Source of the DNA: Exiguobacterium sp. s122
GTDB taxonomy: Bacteria > Bacillota > Bacilli > Exiguobacteriales > Exiguobacteriaceae
Reading direction: 5' to 3'
DNA length: 64,000 nt
NCBI RefSeq assembly: GCF_018618475.1
Contig: NZ_JACSMD010000001.1
Coordinates: 930,001 to 994,000, forward strand
The notes beneath the pieces are model-generated. The model made no database searches. It worked only from the letters and a program-made list of their open reading frames with translations, and was not told the origin of the DNA. Shown in pieces: positions 63,796-64,000 of the stretch. A program made the position numbers and the translations under genes. Numbering within the stretch: position 1 is the first letter of the stretch; the number at the start of each line of letters is the position of its first letter.

Positions 63796-63945
63796 ATGCG
63801 CGTTAAAATCACACTAGCTTGCACAGAAACAGGCGATCGCACGTACATCACGAAGAAAAACAAACGTAACAACCCTGAGCGCCTCGAATTGCGCAAATAC
63901 AACCCACGTCTCCGCCGTCACACGCTTTACCGCGAAGTGAAATAA
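63796..63945 (+). CDS. rpmG: 50S ribosomal protein L33, zinc-free (C-minus) type
   Basis: A 49-residue basic protein of the large subunit, too short for most ORF lists. The sequence [19 protein letters not shown] and [26 protein letters not shown] is clearly L33. In zinc-binding L33 the positions after ACTE and KY are cysteines (CTEC, KYCP); here they are CTET and KYNP, so the zinc ribbon is lost. Such forms replace zinc-binding L33 when zinc is scarce. ATG at 63796 with TTGGAGTG upstream. A terminator follows. Confidence 0.96.
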   Translation: MRVKITLACTETGDRTYITKKNKRNNPERLELRKYNPRLRRHTLYREVK

Positions 63946-63951
63946 TGAGAC

Positions 63952-63982
63952 GGGCCGTCACTCATGTGGCGGCCTTTTTTTT
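63952..63982 (+). terminator. Terminator of rpmG
   Basis: GGCCG..CGGCC hairpin (with CA/TG extension) followed by eight Ts. The remaining bases to 64000 contain GAGAGGAGGAAG, a ribosome site for a gene beyond the window. Confidence 0.85.
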
Positions 63983-64000
63983 CGAGAGGAGGAAGTTGCT

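Noticed and set aside
1-64000. CRISPR arrays, insertion sequences, prophage or plasmid origin
   Set aside because: No regularly spaced repeats, transposase, integrase or replication-initiator motifs were seen on either strand.

Overview
The window is a 64 kb stretch of chromosome from a low-GC-branch Gram-positive bacterium (class Bacilli). Base composition looks close to half GC by eye. The best fit is Exiguobacterium or a near relative. Gene content and order follow the Bacillus subtilis dnaK to rpmG segment (dnaK-dnaJ-prmA-rsmE; yqeY-NfeD-floA; phoH-pgpH-ybeY-dgkA-era-recO-glyQS-ccpN-yqfL-dnaG-sigA-cccA-trmK-yqfO-ispH; cshB-nfo; znuCB-zur; yqfW-ispG; sodA-pbpA-pst-phoU; rpmG). The sporulation genes that sit in this stretch in Bacillus (yqfC and yqfD between floA and phoH) are missing, which suits a non-spore-former. 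Starts at TTG and GTG are common. No insertion sequence, prophage, CRISPR array or rRNA was seen. It is mostly core genome with accessory insertions at conserved junctions.

Layout. 1-3128: end of the heat-shock operon (dnaK, dnaJ) with prmA and rsmE. 3163-6828: a large secreted subtilisin-like protease on the minus strand. 7156-10326: the yrrT-luxS-mccA-mccB operon, which recycles S-adenosylhomocysteine and makes cysteine from homocysteine. 10448-12846: rarD, deoC, rpsU, yqeY. 12981-14937: NfeD-like protein, flotillin FloA and a small membrane protein. 15110-20672: phoH, c-di-AMP phosphodiesterase pgpH, ybeY, dgkA, era, recO. 20669-25377: a glycine T-box riboswitch, glyQS, ccpN and the PPDK regulator. 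25421-28918: dnaG, rpoD, cccA. 29020-31842: trmK, yqfO and, on the minus strand, ispH.

31963-34658 holds an accessory pair: an orphan sensor kinase overlapping a membrane-anchored sugar-binding-type protein. Then come cshB, nfo, an HNH-like zinc protein, a XapX-type micro-protein, and ppx-ppk for polyphosphate. 41723-43838 is a zinc uptake module (znuC, znuB, zur) with its own Zur-box-like operator. Next are the NAD(P)HX repair enzyme, yqfW, ispG, a chemoreceptor with a SigD-like promoter, and a Na/phosphate cotransporter. Two CAU-anticodon tRNAs, a cytoplasmic alpha-amylase, sodA and pbpA follow. The pst operon (pstS-pstC-pstA-pstB-phoU) sits behind a textbook four-repeat PhoP box. The window closes with a helix-turn-helix/DUF4912 protein, a GH57 alpha-glucan enzyme fused to half a glycosyltransferase, and a cysteine-poor (zinc-free type) ribosomal protein L33.

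Three themes recur. Phosphate: nptA-like transporter, pst, phoU and ppx-ppk. Zinc: znuCB, zur and zinc-free L33. Methionine/cysteine recycling: yrrT-luxS-mccAB. The items most worth a second look are the kinase/binding-protein pair at 31963-34658, the DUF4912/GH57-half-GT pair at 60714-63679, and the HNH-like orphan at 37054. All calls come from reading the sequence; no database search was run.
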